From positions 1 through 64,000 of the forward strand of contig CAVOGG010000006.1 in the NCBI GenBank assembly GCA_963695175.1: a stretch of 64,000 nt of DNA. The letters run 5' to 3'. This document shows, one piece after another, positions 44,327 through 53,540 of this stretch. Numbering within the stretch: the first letter of the stretch is position 1; every line of letters begins with the position of its first letter. A model generated the notes under the pieces. The model saw only the letters and a list, made by a program, of their open reading frames with translations, was not told the DNA's origin and searched no databases. The position numbers were made by a program, and so were the translations under genes. The stretch is from Fodinibacter sp963695175. GTDB lineage: Bacteria; Actinomycetota; Actinomycetes; Actinomycetales; Dermatophilaceae.

Positions 44327-46427
44327 TCAGCCGGTGACGACGACCTCGTCGAGCCAGGCCCGGCGCTTGCCGCTGTCGTCGGCGTTGAGCTTGGTGAACC
44401 ACACGACGATGTACTGGCCGCTGACGTCGGCGGGGACGTCGAAGGTGACGGTGCCGTCGGCATCCGCCTTCTCGCCGATCTTGGTGGCGCCCTCGAGGCG
44501 GTTGTCGGGCCCGACGTAGACCTCGATGTCGCTGGGGTTCGGGAGGTTGAGCTCGACGGTCTGCGGCTTCTTGTTCGGGCCGAGGTCGACGATGACGCCC
44601 AAGCCCTTCTTGAGGCCGCCGAAGGTGTCGGAGCGGTAGTTCTCGGAGAACCAGCCGGTGCTGGTGTCGCCGTCGTAGATCTTCGGGGTGAGCTTGTTGT
44701 TCTCGGCGCCGTCGCCCTCGGGGTCGTAGGCCTCGACCTTGAGGATGGCGAGGGGCTCGGGCGGGGCGCCGGTACCGGTGCCGGTGGGCGAGGCGGACCC
44801 GCTGGCCGACGGCGCCGCCGAGGAGGGCGCGACCGTGGTGGTGCGGGTGGCCGGCGCGGCCACGTCGCCGAGACCGGCGCTGCCGGACCCGATGCGGGAG
44901 ACGCCCCACACGCCGATGACCAGGGCGAGCACGACGAACGCGACGACGATGCCCAGGGCCAGCTTGGACTCGTCCTTGGTGAGCGGCTCGGCCGGAACCA
45001 GGGGAGCAGGCGCCTCGAGGTCGCCGGAGTCGGTGCGCGGGGCGGTGTCGGGGCTGAGCTCGGACACCTTGTCGACGGCCCGCCGAGCCAGGTTGCCGAC
45101 CCGCCCGCCGACCGAGCCGAACGCGCCGACCACGGCGGCGCCGGCACCCGCGGCCGCGGCACCGGCCGAGCGGCTCGAACCGTCGGCGCGGTCGGCAGTG
45201 TCGGGTGACACGGCGACGGGCTGCAGGCTGCGGGTGGTGGCGTCGGCCTCGGGGTCGGCGGCGGGGGAGGCCACCGGGGTCGCGCTCAGCCAGGCCGGGG
45301 CCGGGGCGGCGACCTGGTTGACCCGGGTCGTCGCGTCGGCCTCGGCGTCGGTGGGCGCGGGGGCGGCTGCGACGGCGTCTGCCCCGCTGGCGGATGCCGC
45401 GGTGGTCCAGGCGGGGCTTGCGGATGCCGTGGTGCCGGATGCCGTGCTGCCCGCCACCGCCGCTGCGGCAGCGGCACCGCCCACGACGGCGGCACCCGGG
45501 CGGCGCGTCGAGCGGGCGACGGCGCGGGCCGGTGGCCGCAGCGCCGTCGGCCGGCGAGGTGACGACGACCGGCTGCTCCAGGGTGTCGGGCGTGTCAGGC
45601 GTGCCGGCGCTGCCGGGGGCGGGGCCGCCAGCATCCCGCGCGGTGCGGGCGACGGGCTGCCCCATGACCTGGCGCGAGGGCCACGGCGCCACCTGGCGGG
45701 CGTAGTCGCCGGGGCTGGTGGGGCCCTGGTCGTCGTTGAGGGTGAGGCGGCAGATGGCGTCGAGGTCGCGGGGCACGCCGGCAGCGATCTCGGAGGGGGC
45801 GGCGACGCCACCGGGTACGCGCGGGGCCGGGCCGAGGCCACAACCACCCGCGCCGAGTGGCCAGAGGCCGGTGAGGCCGGCGTAGGTGAGGGCGACGACG
45901 CCCACGGCGTCGCGGCGGGCGGCATCCTCGGCCTCGGTGCCGTCTTCGCCGGCGCGCACGGCGGCGGTCTCGAGGCCGCGCAGCCGGACGTCGCCGTCGG
46001 GGGTGCGCAGCACGTCGTCGGGCTTGAGGTCGAGGTGGTGCATGCCGCGCTGCCCGGCCGAGTCGAGGGCGGCCGCCACCTCACCGGTGATGCGGCGCAC
46101 CTCGTCGCCGGGCACCCCGCCGTCACCGACCAGCTCGGCGAGCGTGCGGGCCTCGCCGAGGTCCTCCTCGATCACGTAGGAGACGCCCTCGTCGGTGCCG
46201 ACGTCGAGGATGCGCACGAACGCCCCGTGGGTGACCGAGGCGGCCCGGCGCGCGGCATCGAGCAGGGCCGCGGTGCGGTGGTCGTCGGAGGCGATGCAGA
46301 GCAGCGAGACGGTGCGCCCGAGGGTGGTGTCGTCGGCCGACCAGCGCTCGGTGCCGTGCAGCTGCTCGAGCCGACGGCGAACGGTGTAACGGCCACCGAG
46401 GACGGTTCCGGGACCCACACCCCTCAC
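44327..46427 (-). CDS. Membrane protein with protein-kinase-like domain, MurJ partner type, one frameshift
   Basis: Kinase-fold protein upstream of sigM. The cytoplasmic part starts VRGVGPGTVLGGRYTVRRRLEQL and includes MHHLDLKPDDVLRT in place of a normal HRDxKPxN loop, so it is probably a pseudokinase. In mycobacteria the kinase-like domain of MviN/MurJ binds FhaA; here it is encoded as a separate gene next to murJ. After an Ala-rich linker come one membrane helix (LALGIVVAFVVLALVIGVWG) and an extracytoplasmic domain of discoidin-like type (AILKVEAYDPEGDGAENN). The frame breaks at about 45522-45528 and is repaired by one CG. GTG 46427 has a GAGAGGAG site. Confidence 0.85.
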
Positions 46428-46514
46428 CGCTGCTCCTCTCCCTCGTCGGTCCACCGTGCGCACGCCGGTCAGCACCCTTGCGACGGGTCTGCGCCCATAG
46501 TAGGCACTGGCAGG

Positions 46515-48285
46515 TCAGGCCCGTCGGAGCCTGCGCGTAACCGGTTCGAGTGCCGCGCCGATCTCACGGACGCCGAGCGCGTGCGCGACGACCCAGGTGA
46601 CCCCGAGCTCGATCAGGCCGGCCACGCCCAGCACCACGGCCCCGATGGCGAAACCTCGGAAACCGCGGGTCTCGCCGAAGTCGGGCAGGAAGGTGTGGAT
46701 GGCCCAGTACAGGGCCAGCGCGGTGAGGAGGGCCGGCACCGCGAGCTTGAGGTACATCACGGCGGTGCCGCGCAGGCCGAGGTGGCCGTGCCGGCGGTGC
46801 AGCACCCAGAACCCGACGAAGGCGGTGACCACGTAGGCCAGGGCCTGGCCGATGCTCAGCGTGAAGGCCGTCAGGCTCGGCACCAGGGTGGCGGCGAAGA
46901 GGGCGCCGACGGTCGACAGGCTGGTGGAGACGCACTGGAGGCGGAACGTCATCCAGGTCATCTGGTGGGCGTAGAACACGCGGTCGTTGAGGTAGGTCCA
47001 GGCCATCGGGATGGCCAGCCAGATCAGTCCGCTCAGCGCCACGGCGATCGCGCGCGTCTGATCGAGGGAGTTCTTGAAGAACAGCGTGGCGGCGACGTAG
47101 GGCGCCAGCACGCCGACGAAGATGACGCCGGGCACCAGGATCACCGAGGGCAGGCGCATCCCCTGGTGGTGGTAGCGCATCACCTCGTCCGAGTCGCCCC
47201 GGGCGGCCGCCTCGGACAGCCGGGTGTACAGGGCGGTGATGAGCGACACCGTGATCAGGCCGTGCAACAGCATGGTGATGAGCAGGGCCGGGTTGAAGGC
47301 CGCGAGGCCGGCCACCGGGTCGCCGGCGTCCTTGCCCAGGTCGGTGGCGCGGGTGAGCACCCGTGAGGTGACGATGAAGCCTGCGGTGCTGACGACGATG
47401 GAGCCGAAGGTCCACTTGGCGACCGTGCTGACCTCGCCCAGGCCGTGCCCGCGGATGCCCCACACCGGGCGGTACCGGAAGCCGATGCGACGCAGCGGGA
47501 AGATCAGGGACAGTGCCTGCACCATGATCGACAAGGTGGCCGACCCGGCGAGGATCGCGATCATCTCGGGGGTCCAGTCGGCCGGCGCGGCGGACGTGGG
47601 GAACCCGGCCCGCTGGAACCAGACCAGTCCGCCGATGGCCACGATGTTGGCGAGCGCCGGCGCCCACATGTAGCCGGCGAACCGGCCGTGGGCGTTGAGC
47701 ACCTGGCCCAGGATCGTGTAGAGGCCGTAGAAGAAGATCTGCGGCAGGCAGATGACGGCGAAGACGGTCGCGAGGTTCAGGGCGGCCGCGTTGTGGACGT
47801 TGTAGAAGAGCCGCACGGCCAGGGGTGCCAGCAGCACCATGACCACGGTCGCCGCCGCCAAGATGGCCAGCGAGATGGTGACGATCCGGTTGACGAACTC
47901 GTCGCCGTCGGGCCGCAGCTTCGCGCGCACGATCTGCGGCACGAAGATGGCGTTGACCGCGCCACCGGCGATGAGCAGGTAGAACGTGTTGGGAAGCGAG
48001 TTGGCGGCGGAGAAGCCGTCGGCCACGTAGCCGGTGGTGCCGATGACGCCGGCGAGCAGGGCCGCGCGCACCAGGCCGAGCATCCGGCTGACCAGGGTGC
48101 CCGAGGCCATGACCGCCCCGGCCCGGCCCAGGCTCTGGCGCGGCGGCGGTGGGGTTCTGGCCCGTCTCGGCCGCGAGCGTCGCGCCGCCGGGGTCGACCT
48201 CGACCTCGTCGACCGCGTCAACGGTGTCGACCGCGTCGTCCTGGGCGCGGTCTCCGGGCGTGGAGGCGGGTGGTGGGGTCGTCAT
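46515..48285 (-). CDS. murJ: Lipid II flippase MurJ, one frameshift near the N-terminus
   Basis: Polytopic membrane protein that flips lipid II for peptidoglycan synthesis. Family features are MASGTLVSRMLGLVRAALLAGVIG, NSLPNTFYLLIAGGAVNAIFVPQIV and about 14 hydrophobic segments. ATG 48285 gives an acidic N-terminal region (DAVDTVDAVDEVEVD) in another frame. The break at about 48135-48144 is repaired by CG to read NPTAAARQSLGRAG, for about 590 residues. As murJ is essential the frameshift is almost certainly an artefact. No kinase domain is fused, unlike mycobacterial MviN. Confidence 0.95.
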
Positions 48286-48315
48286 CGGGATGGGGGTCTT
48301 CCGGGGGAGGAGGGC

Positions 48316-48804
48316 TCAGGCGTCGCCGGCGAGCCGCTGCCACGCGACCCGCGCGATGCGCCGCTCGTTGGGGAAGGTGAGGTGTCGGTGCGCGTCGCGC
48401 AAGGGTAGCCACGCGACGTCGATCGCCTCGTGGTCGGGGTCGTTCTCGATGGTGAGGTGCCCCCCGACCGCCTCGAGCAGGTAGTGGTGCACGTACTTGT
48501 GGATGCGGCGCTCGCCGGCGGCGAACCAGTAGTCGATGGTGCCGAGCTCGATGAGCACCCGCCCCTCGATGCCGGTCTCCTCGGCCACCTCGCGCGCCGC
48601 GGTCTCGGGCAGCGTCTCCTCGCCCTCGATGTGCCCCTTGGGCAGGCACCACTCGACCCGCCCCGCCCGGTTGCGCCGGGCGATGACGGCGATGCGGGCC
48701 TCGCCGTCGTGCACGTCGACGACCACCCCGCCGGCGCTGCGCTCCTCGACCGCGGGCAACCGCCGGGGACTGACCCCGGGCGAGTCGGCGGCGACGTGGC
48801 TCAT
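48316..48804 (-). CDS. NUDIX hydrolase (MutT4-like)
   Basis: Hydrolase of a nucleoside diphosphate derivative, 162 residues. The Nudix box GHIEGEETLPETAAREVAEETGI is intact. It corresponds to Rv3908 beside murJ. ATG 48804 lies six bases after TACAGT, a -10-like hexamer, so the message may be leaderless. Divergent from the CCA gene. The substrate is not predictable. Confidence 0.9.
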   Translation of the reverse strand: MSHVAADSPGVSPRRLPAVEERSAGGVVVDVHDGEARIAVIARRNRAGRVEWCLPKGHIEGEETLPETAAREVAEETGIEGRVLIELGTIDYWFAAGERRIHKYVHHYLLEAVGGHLTIENDPDHEAIDVAWLPLRDAHRHLTFPNERRIARVAWQRLAGDA

Positions 48805-48900
48805 CTGGTCACTGTAACCAGTGGGGCGGGTGACGGCCGGTGACCACGCGCCCCAGGGGGCGACCACGGCCGGGCCGCGGGCGGCATACCCTTGGTGCTC

Positions 48901-50367
48901 GTGTCCACCCGTCAGCCGTCGGCCGCCCTGCTGCGCCGGGCGGTCGCCCACCTGGCGCCCGACCTGCCGCTGCTGACCGACCTCGGGCAGCGGTTCGCGG
49001 CCGCAGGCCACGACCTGGCCCTGGTCGGCGGCCCGGTGCGCGACGCCCTGCTCGGCCGCCCCTCGACCGACCTCGACTTCACCACCTCGGCGCGCCCCGA
49101 CGCCACCGAGGCGATCCTCAAGGCCTGGGGCAGCGCCACCTGGGACATGGGTCGCGACTTCGGCACCATCGGCGCGCGCCGGGGCGGCACCACCGTCGAG
49201 GTCACGACCTACCGGGCCGACGCCTACGACGGGCAGACCCGCAAGCCCGTGGTGGCGTTCGGCGACTCCCTCGACGACGATCTCGTGCGGCGCGACTTCA
49301 CGGTCAACGCCATGGCCCTGCGACTGCCCGACCTCACCTTCGTCGACCCGCACGGCGGCCTGGTCGACCTCGACGCCGGGCTGCTGCGCACCCCTTCGCC
49401 GCCCGAGGTGTCGTTCGGCGACGACCCGCTGCGGATGATGCGCGCCGCGCGGTTCGTGGCCCAGCTCGGCTTCGTGCCCGCGCCCGAGGTCTACACGGCG
49501 ATGCGCGAGATGTCGGCGACGATCGGCATCGTGTCCGCGGAGCGGGTGCGCGACGAGCTGGTCAAGCTGCTGCTCGCGCCGCACCCCCGGGCCGGGCTGG
49601 AGCTGCTGTGCGCCAGCGGCCTGGCCGGCCACGTGCTGCCCGAGCTGCCGGCCCTGCAGCTCGAGGTCGACGAGCACCACCGCCACAAGGACGTCTACGA
49701 GCACTCGATGACGGTGCTCGAGCAGGCCATCGACCTCGAGGGCCCCCCCGACGGCCCGCCGGAGTCGGTGCCCGGCCCCGACCTGGTGCTGCGCCTCGCC
49801 GCACTGCTGCACGACGTGGGCAAGCCCGCGACCCGGCGCTTCGAGGGCGGCGGCGGGGTGTCCTTCCACCACCACGAGGTGGTCGGCGCCAAGCTCGTGG
49901 CCCGGCGGCTGAAGGCGCTGCGCTTCGACAAGGAGACGACCAAGGCCGTGGCCCGCCTGGTCGAGCTGCACCTGCGCTTCCACGGTTACGGCGAGGGGCA
50001 GTGGACCGACTCCGCGGTGCGCCGCTACGTCACGGATGCCGGCCCGCTCCTCCCGCGGTTGCACCGCCTCACCCGCGCCGACTGCACGACGCGCAACGTG
50101 CGCAAGGCCCGGCGGCTGGCCGCCACCTACGACGACCTGGAGTCCAGGATCGAGGCGCTGCTGGAGCACGAGGAGCTCAAGGCCGTGCGCCCCGAGCTCG
50201 ACGGCAACGAGATCGCGGCCGCGCTCGGCATCCGCCCCGGGCCGGTGCTCGGCCGCGCCTACAAGTACCTGCTCTCGGTTCGTCTCGACGAGGGGCCGGT
50301 CGGCCCGGACGTCGCACGCCAGCGGCTGCTGTCGTGGTGGGCCGAGCAGCCGGAGTCCCAGGGCTGA
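48901..50367 (+). CDS. CCA tRNA nucleotidyltransferase
   Basis: Adds or repairs the 3' CCA of tRNAs. The head domain has LVGGPVRDALLGRPSTDLDFTT and the second motif RRDFTVNAMAL. An HD phosphohydrolase domain follows (HRHKDVYEHSMTVLEQ, LAALLHDVGKPATR, HHHEVVGAKLVARRL), as in Rv3907c. GTG 48901 gives 488 residues; an upstream TTG at 48892 is possible. Confidence 0.95.
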   Translation: MSTRQPSAALLRRAVAHLAPDLPLLTDLGQRFAAAGHDLALVGGPVRDALLGRPSTDLDFTTSARPDATEAILKAWGSATWDMGRDFGTIGARRGGTTVEVTTYRADAYDGQTRKPVVAFGDSLDDDLVRRDFTVNAMALRLPDLTFVDPHGGLVDLDAGLLRTPSPPEVSFGDDPLRMMRAARFVAQLGFVPAPEVYTAMREMSATIGIVSAERVRDELVKLLLAPHPRAGLELLCASGLAGHVLPELPALQLEVDEHHRHKDVYEHSMTVLEQAIDLEGPPDGPPESVPGPDLVLRLAALLHDVGKPATRRFEGGGGVSFHHHEVVGAKLVARRLKALRFDKETTKAVARLVELHLRFHGYGEGQWTDSAVRRYVTDAGPLLPRLHRLTRADCTTRNVRKARRLAATYDDLESRIEALLEHEELKAVRPELDGNEIAAALGIRPGPVLGRAYKYLLSVRLDEGPVGPDVARQRLLSWWAEQPESQG

Positions 50368-50471
50368 GCCCGCTCCCACCACGAGCCGCCCGGCGGCCGG
50401 TCGCGGACGGTGCGGACCGGCATCCGGTTAGGCTCGACCGTCCGCGTCCGTCGCCCCGAGGGAGCCCGTCC

Positions 50472-50951
50472 ATGCCCGTCCTCGCGTTCCCCGGACCAGC
50501 GGCGCCGGCGCCACCGCCGGTCACCCTCGAGGTGCCCGACGGGTGGGACACCCTGCCGCCCGGCGCCGACCTGCTGCGGGCCCGCGGCACCGGCGCGGCG
50601 GGCGACCCGGTGGAGGTCGTCGTGGGCCACCACACGGGGCCGGCCGGCTACGCCGCCGCCGACCTGGTCGACGCGCTCGACGAGCAGCCCGACCGGCCGG
50701 GCACCGAGGTGGAGCCGCCGTTCGTCGTCGAGATCGGCGGTCGGGAGTGGGTCGCCCGCCACGTCTCGTGGGACGAGAGCAGCGGACCGGTGGTCGAGGT
50801 GCACCTCGCGGCGGGCGTCGGCCCCGGCCCGGACGACGACCTGAGCCGCCTGGTCGTCGCCACCGGCCGGGTGCGTGGCGCGGGCCTGGCCGCCGACTAC
50901 GACGTGCTGCAGTCGGTGCTCGAGACCCTCGTGGTCGGCGGCGCACGATGA
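50472..50951 (+). CDS. Unknown conserved actinobacterial protein
   Basis: Soluble 159-residue protein, MPVLAFPGPAAPAPPPVTLEVPDGW onward. The phrase VTLEVPDGWDTLPPG resembles the start of the beta domains in LpqN/DcrB-type proteins, and the lipoprotein at 52911 has a similar one (GWTMAVPGQWEE). No signal peptide. It overlaps the PP2C gene by ATGA, and the two are probably cotranscribed with the FHA gene. Confidence 0.75.
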   Translation: MPVLAFPGPAAPAPPPVTLEVPDGWDTLPPGADLLRARGTGAAGDPVEVVVGHHTGPAGYAAADLVDALDEQPDRPGTEVEPPFVVEIGGREWVARHVSWDESSGPVVEVHLAAGVGPGPDDDLSRLVVATGRVRGAGLAADYDVLQSVLETLVVGGAR

Positions 50952-51731
50952 GCGGCACGCATCCCCGGCTGCTGCGGGGGTCGGGGCTGGGCGTGCGCTC
51001 GGGGTCGGCCACCAGCGTGGGCCGGGTGCGCGACCACAACGAGGACGCCGCTGGTCGACGACGGCCTGGTGTTCGCCGTCGCCGACGGGATGGGCGGGCA
51101 CGCGGCGGGCGAGGTGGCCAGCCGGATCGCGGTCGAGGCGCTGGCGCACCTGGTCGGGCACCCGCCGTCGCGCGCCGACGACGTGGTGGCCGTGCTGCGC
51201 GAGGCGAACGACGGCATCCTGCGCTCGCAGGAGCGCGAACCGGAGCAGCGCGGGATGGGCACGACCGTCACCGGCCTCACCGTGGTCGCCGAGGGCGACG
51301 GCGAGCACTGGGTGGTGTTCAACATCGGCGACTCGCGGGTGTACCGGGTCGCCGGCGGCCGGCTGGAACAGGTCACCCGCGACCACTCCGAGGTGCGTGA
51401 GCTGATGGATGCCGGCCTGATCGACGAGGAGGAGGCCGCCCGGCACCCGCTGCGCAACGTCATCACCCGCTCGCTGGGGGCCGGCGAGGCTCCCGAACCG
51501 GACGTGTGGGAGCGGCCGCCCGAGGCCGGCGAGCGGTTCGTCGTCTGCAGCGACGGGCTGAGCAACGAGCTCGACGACGCCGAGATCGCGCGCATCGCGC
51601 TCGGGCACGCCGACCCCCAGGCCGTCGCCGACGAGCTGGTGGCCGCTGCGGTGCGAGCCGGGGGTCGTGACAACGTCTCGGTGGTCGTCGTCTTCGTCGA
51701 CCCGGTCGACGGGGTCGCGCCCGTACGCTGA
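50948..51731 (+). CDS. PP2C-family serine/threonine phosphatase, one frameshift
   Basis: Metal-dependent phosphatase, likely acting on the products of Ser/Thr kinases. Motifs appear in order: SVGRVRDHNEDAA, VFAVADGMGGHAAGE, RGMGTTVTGL, FNIGDSRVYRV, FVVCSDGLSNEL and GRDNVSVVVVF. The second motif is in another frame from the first; the break at about 51047-51053 (GCCGCTGG) is repaired by CG to give EDAALVDDGLVFAVADG. ATG 50948. No membrane segment. The FHA protein next to it could bind the same phosphoproteins. Confidence 0.9.
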
Positions 51732-51807
51732 CTCGGGGGTTGCGCACCGTCGGTCCACCGGCGGTGCTGCCCTCGTTGCCAGCCGCCGACGAGTCCCAGG
51801 AGCGCCC

Positions 51808-52914
51808 GTGACCAGTGTCCGCACCGTCGCGCACCCGGGCTGGCTGGTGGTGCGCGGGCCGGAGGTGGCCGCGGTCGTCGCGGCGGCCGACGACGACGCC
51901 GAGCCCCTCGAGGCGGCCGCGGCCGGTGGGCTGCTGCCGGTGCTGCTCGAGGCGCTCGCCGGGCACGGGCTCGCGGCGGCCCCGGACTTCGTCGCGTGCG
52001 CCCGGCTCGAGAGCGGCCTGCGGGTGGTGCTGCGTGGTGCGGCGGTCGTCGTGCTGCCCGACGGCACCCGGCTGGAGGCGCAGGGCCGGATGCCGTGGCT
52101 CGACGTCGACCTCGACCTCACCGAGGAGGAGGTCGGCCAGGTGGTGCTCGAGGCGCCCGAGCCGGCCCCCGTCCGGTCACGGGGCTGGCAGCGCCCGGCC
52201 CGGTTGCGACGGGACGCCCCGGAGCCGAGCCCGCCGAGCCCGCCGACGTCCCCCGGCGCCGGCGCCCGGGTCGGCGCCGACCGACGCTGTCTGCCGGCAT
52301 CCGACGCTGACGTCGCCCGCGACGTCGGACGAACCCACCTCCCGGGTGCGCCACCACCACGCTCGAGGTTCCGGGCCCCACCACCGAGTTCCCGCCACCC
52401 GCGGCGCCGTCGCGACGGATGGCGCCCCGACCCCGATCCGGACGCCGACCGCCCGCTGGTGCCCGCCGTGCTCTGCCCGGCCGGGCACCCGTCGCCGCCG
52501 CACTCGGCCCGGTGCCGCACCTGCGACCGCGAGGTCGCACCGCAGGAGCCGGTGCCCGTGCCCCGCCCGCCGCTCGGGGTGCTGCGGCTGTCCACCGGCG
52601 GCAGCGTGCCGCTCGACCGCGGGGTGCTCCTGGGTCGGGCACCGCGGGCCGACGCGGAGCAGCCGGCCGGCGCGCACCCCCACGTGCTGCGGGTGGGTGG
52701 GCCCGACCGCGACATCTCGCGCAACCATGCCGAGGTCGTGCTCGAGGGGTGGCAGGTGCTGGTGCGCGACCTCGGCTCGACCAACGGCACCACGGTGACC
52801 CGGCCCGGGCAGCAGCCGGTGCGGCTGCGGGCGGGCGAGCCGCTGGAGATCGAACCCGGCACCGTGGTGAGCCTGGCCGACGAGGTCGTGCTCCGCTACG
52901 AGGTGCCCGGGTGA
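51808..52914 (+). CDS. FHA-domain protein
   Basis: Protein of about 368 residues. The N-terminal domain (about 1-130) is unfamiliar. A C-terminal FHA domain binds phosphothreonine: VLLGRAPRADAE, DISRNHAEVVLEG, VRDLGSTNGTTV. Before it is a four-Cys knuckle (VLCPAGHPSPPHSARCRTCDRE). The middle, about 52240-52440, changes frame three times with no net shift; CG restorations at GTGCGCCACC and ATGGCGCCCC give a more natural Pro/Thr linker (TTLEVPGPTTEFPPP). GTG 51808. It is followed by the lipoprotein with a GTGA overlap. Confidence 0.88.
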   Translation: MTSVRTVAHPGWLVVRGPEVAAVVAAADDDAEPLEAAAAGGLLPVLLEALAGHGLAAAPDFVACARLESGLRVVLRGAAVVVLPDGTRLEAQGRMPWLDVDLDLTEEEVGQVVLEAPEPAPVRSRGWQRPARLRRDAPEPSPPSPPTSPGAGARVGADRRCLPASDADVARDVGRTHLPGAPPPRSRFRAPPPSSRHPRRRRDGWRPDPDPDADRPLVPAVLCPAGHPSPPHSARCRTCDREVAPQEPVPVPRPPLGVLRLSTGGSVPLDRGVLLGRAPRADAEQPAGAHPHVLRVGGPDRDISRNHAEVVLEGWQVLVRDLGSTNGTTVTRPGQQPVRLRAGEPLEIEPGTVVSLADEVVLRYEVPG

Positions 52915-53540
52915 GTAGGTGGTCGCGGCCGGCTGGTGCCGCTGGGCGCCGGTGTGCCGCAGGCCTGCTCGTGCCAGGCCTGCTCCTTGTGCCGCTGGCG
53001 GGTTGCTCCTCCGACGAGCCCTTTCCCGGCTCCGACATCCGCCCCACGGCGTCGCCGTCGGCGACCGTCACGCCGGTCCCGGCGCCCCCGGTCGGCAGCC
53101 GGGAGGTGACCGGGCGCGGGTGGACGATGGCCGTGCCGGGCCAGTGGGAGGAACGGCGCCGGACCCTGTCGACCGGTGAGGTGGCGCGGTGGAGCGAGCC
53201 GTCGAGCGACGGAGGGCCACGGGTCGCGGTGTCCGTGGTCGTCGAGACGGCCCCCACCAGCCCGCTGCTCGAGCAGAGCTACCGCCTCGAGCAGCGCCTG
53301 CGCGAGAACGACCTGCGGCCGGTGCGCTCGGCGGTGCCCGGGCCGGACCCCGACCGTCCCGGGGTGCTCGTGCAGTGGACGGAGAACTCGCGCGGCGACG
53401 AGCAGCGCCGCGAGGTGTGGCAGCTGTTCCTCGCGGGCCCGGACTCCAGCATCGTCAACGTCGTCGGCTTCGCCCCGGCCGACGGTCTCGGGGCCTCGCG
53501 CGTGCCGGAGGTCATGGGCACCGTGCGGGTGCAGCGATGA
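52911..53540 (+). CDS. Putative lipoprotein
   Basis: 209-residue secreted lipoprotein. Signal region AAGLLVPGLLLVPLAGCSS with lipobox LAGC. The mature part, after a Pro/Thr/Ser linker, starts REVTGRGWTMAVPGQWEE and ends EVMGTVRVQR. It resembles the protein at 50472 in general plan. GTG 52911 overlaps the FHA stop; its own stop overlaps the next gene. Function unknown. Confidence 0.8.
   Translation: MSRWSRPAGAAGRRCAAGLLVPGLLLVPLAGCSSDEPFPGSDIRPTASPSATVTPVPAPPVGSREVTGRGWTMAVPGQWEERRRTLSTGEVARWSEPSSDGGPRVAVSVVVETAPTSPLLEQSYRLEQRLRENDLRPVRSAVPGPDPDRPGVLVQWTENSRGDEQRREVWQLFLAGPDSSIVNVVGFAPADGLGASRVPEVMGTVRVQR

Noticed and set aside
44327..46427. Active Ser/Thr kinase
   Set aside because: The catalytic loop reads HHLDLKPDD rather than HRDxKPxN, and normal ATP-binding residues are not evident, so it is treated as a pseudokinase.
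44739..47366. Long open frame opposite the kinase-like gene and murJ
   Set aside because: Composition mirrors the reverse strand, and conserved motifs are all on the minus strand.
50259..52862. Long minus-strand frame opposite cca, PP2C and FHA genes
   Set aside because: Arg/Ser/Pro-rich shadow with no recognisable domain; the plus-strand genes overlap each other as an operon.
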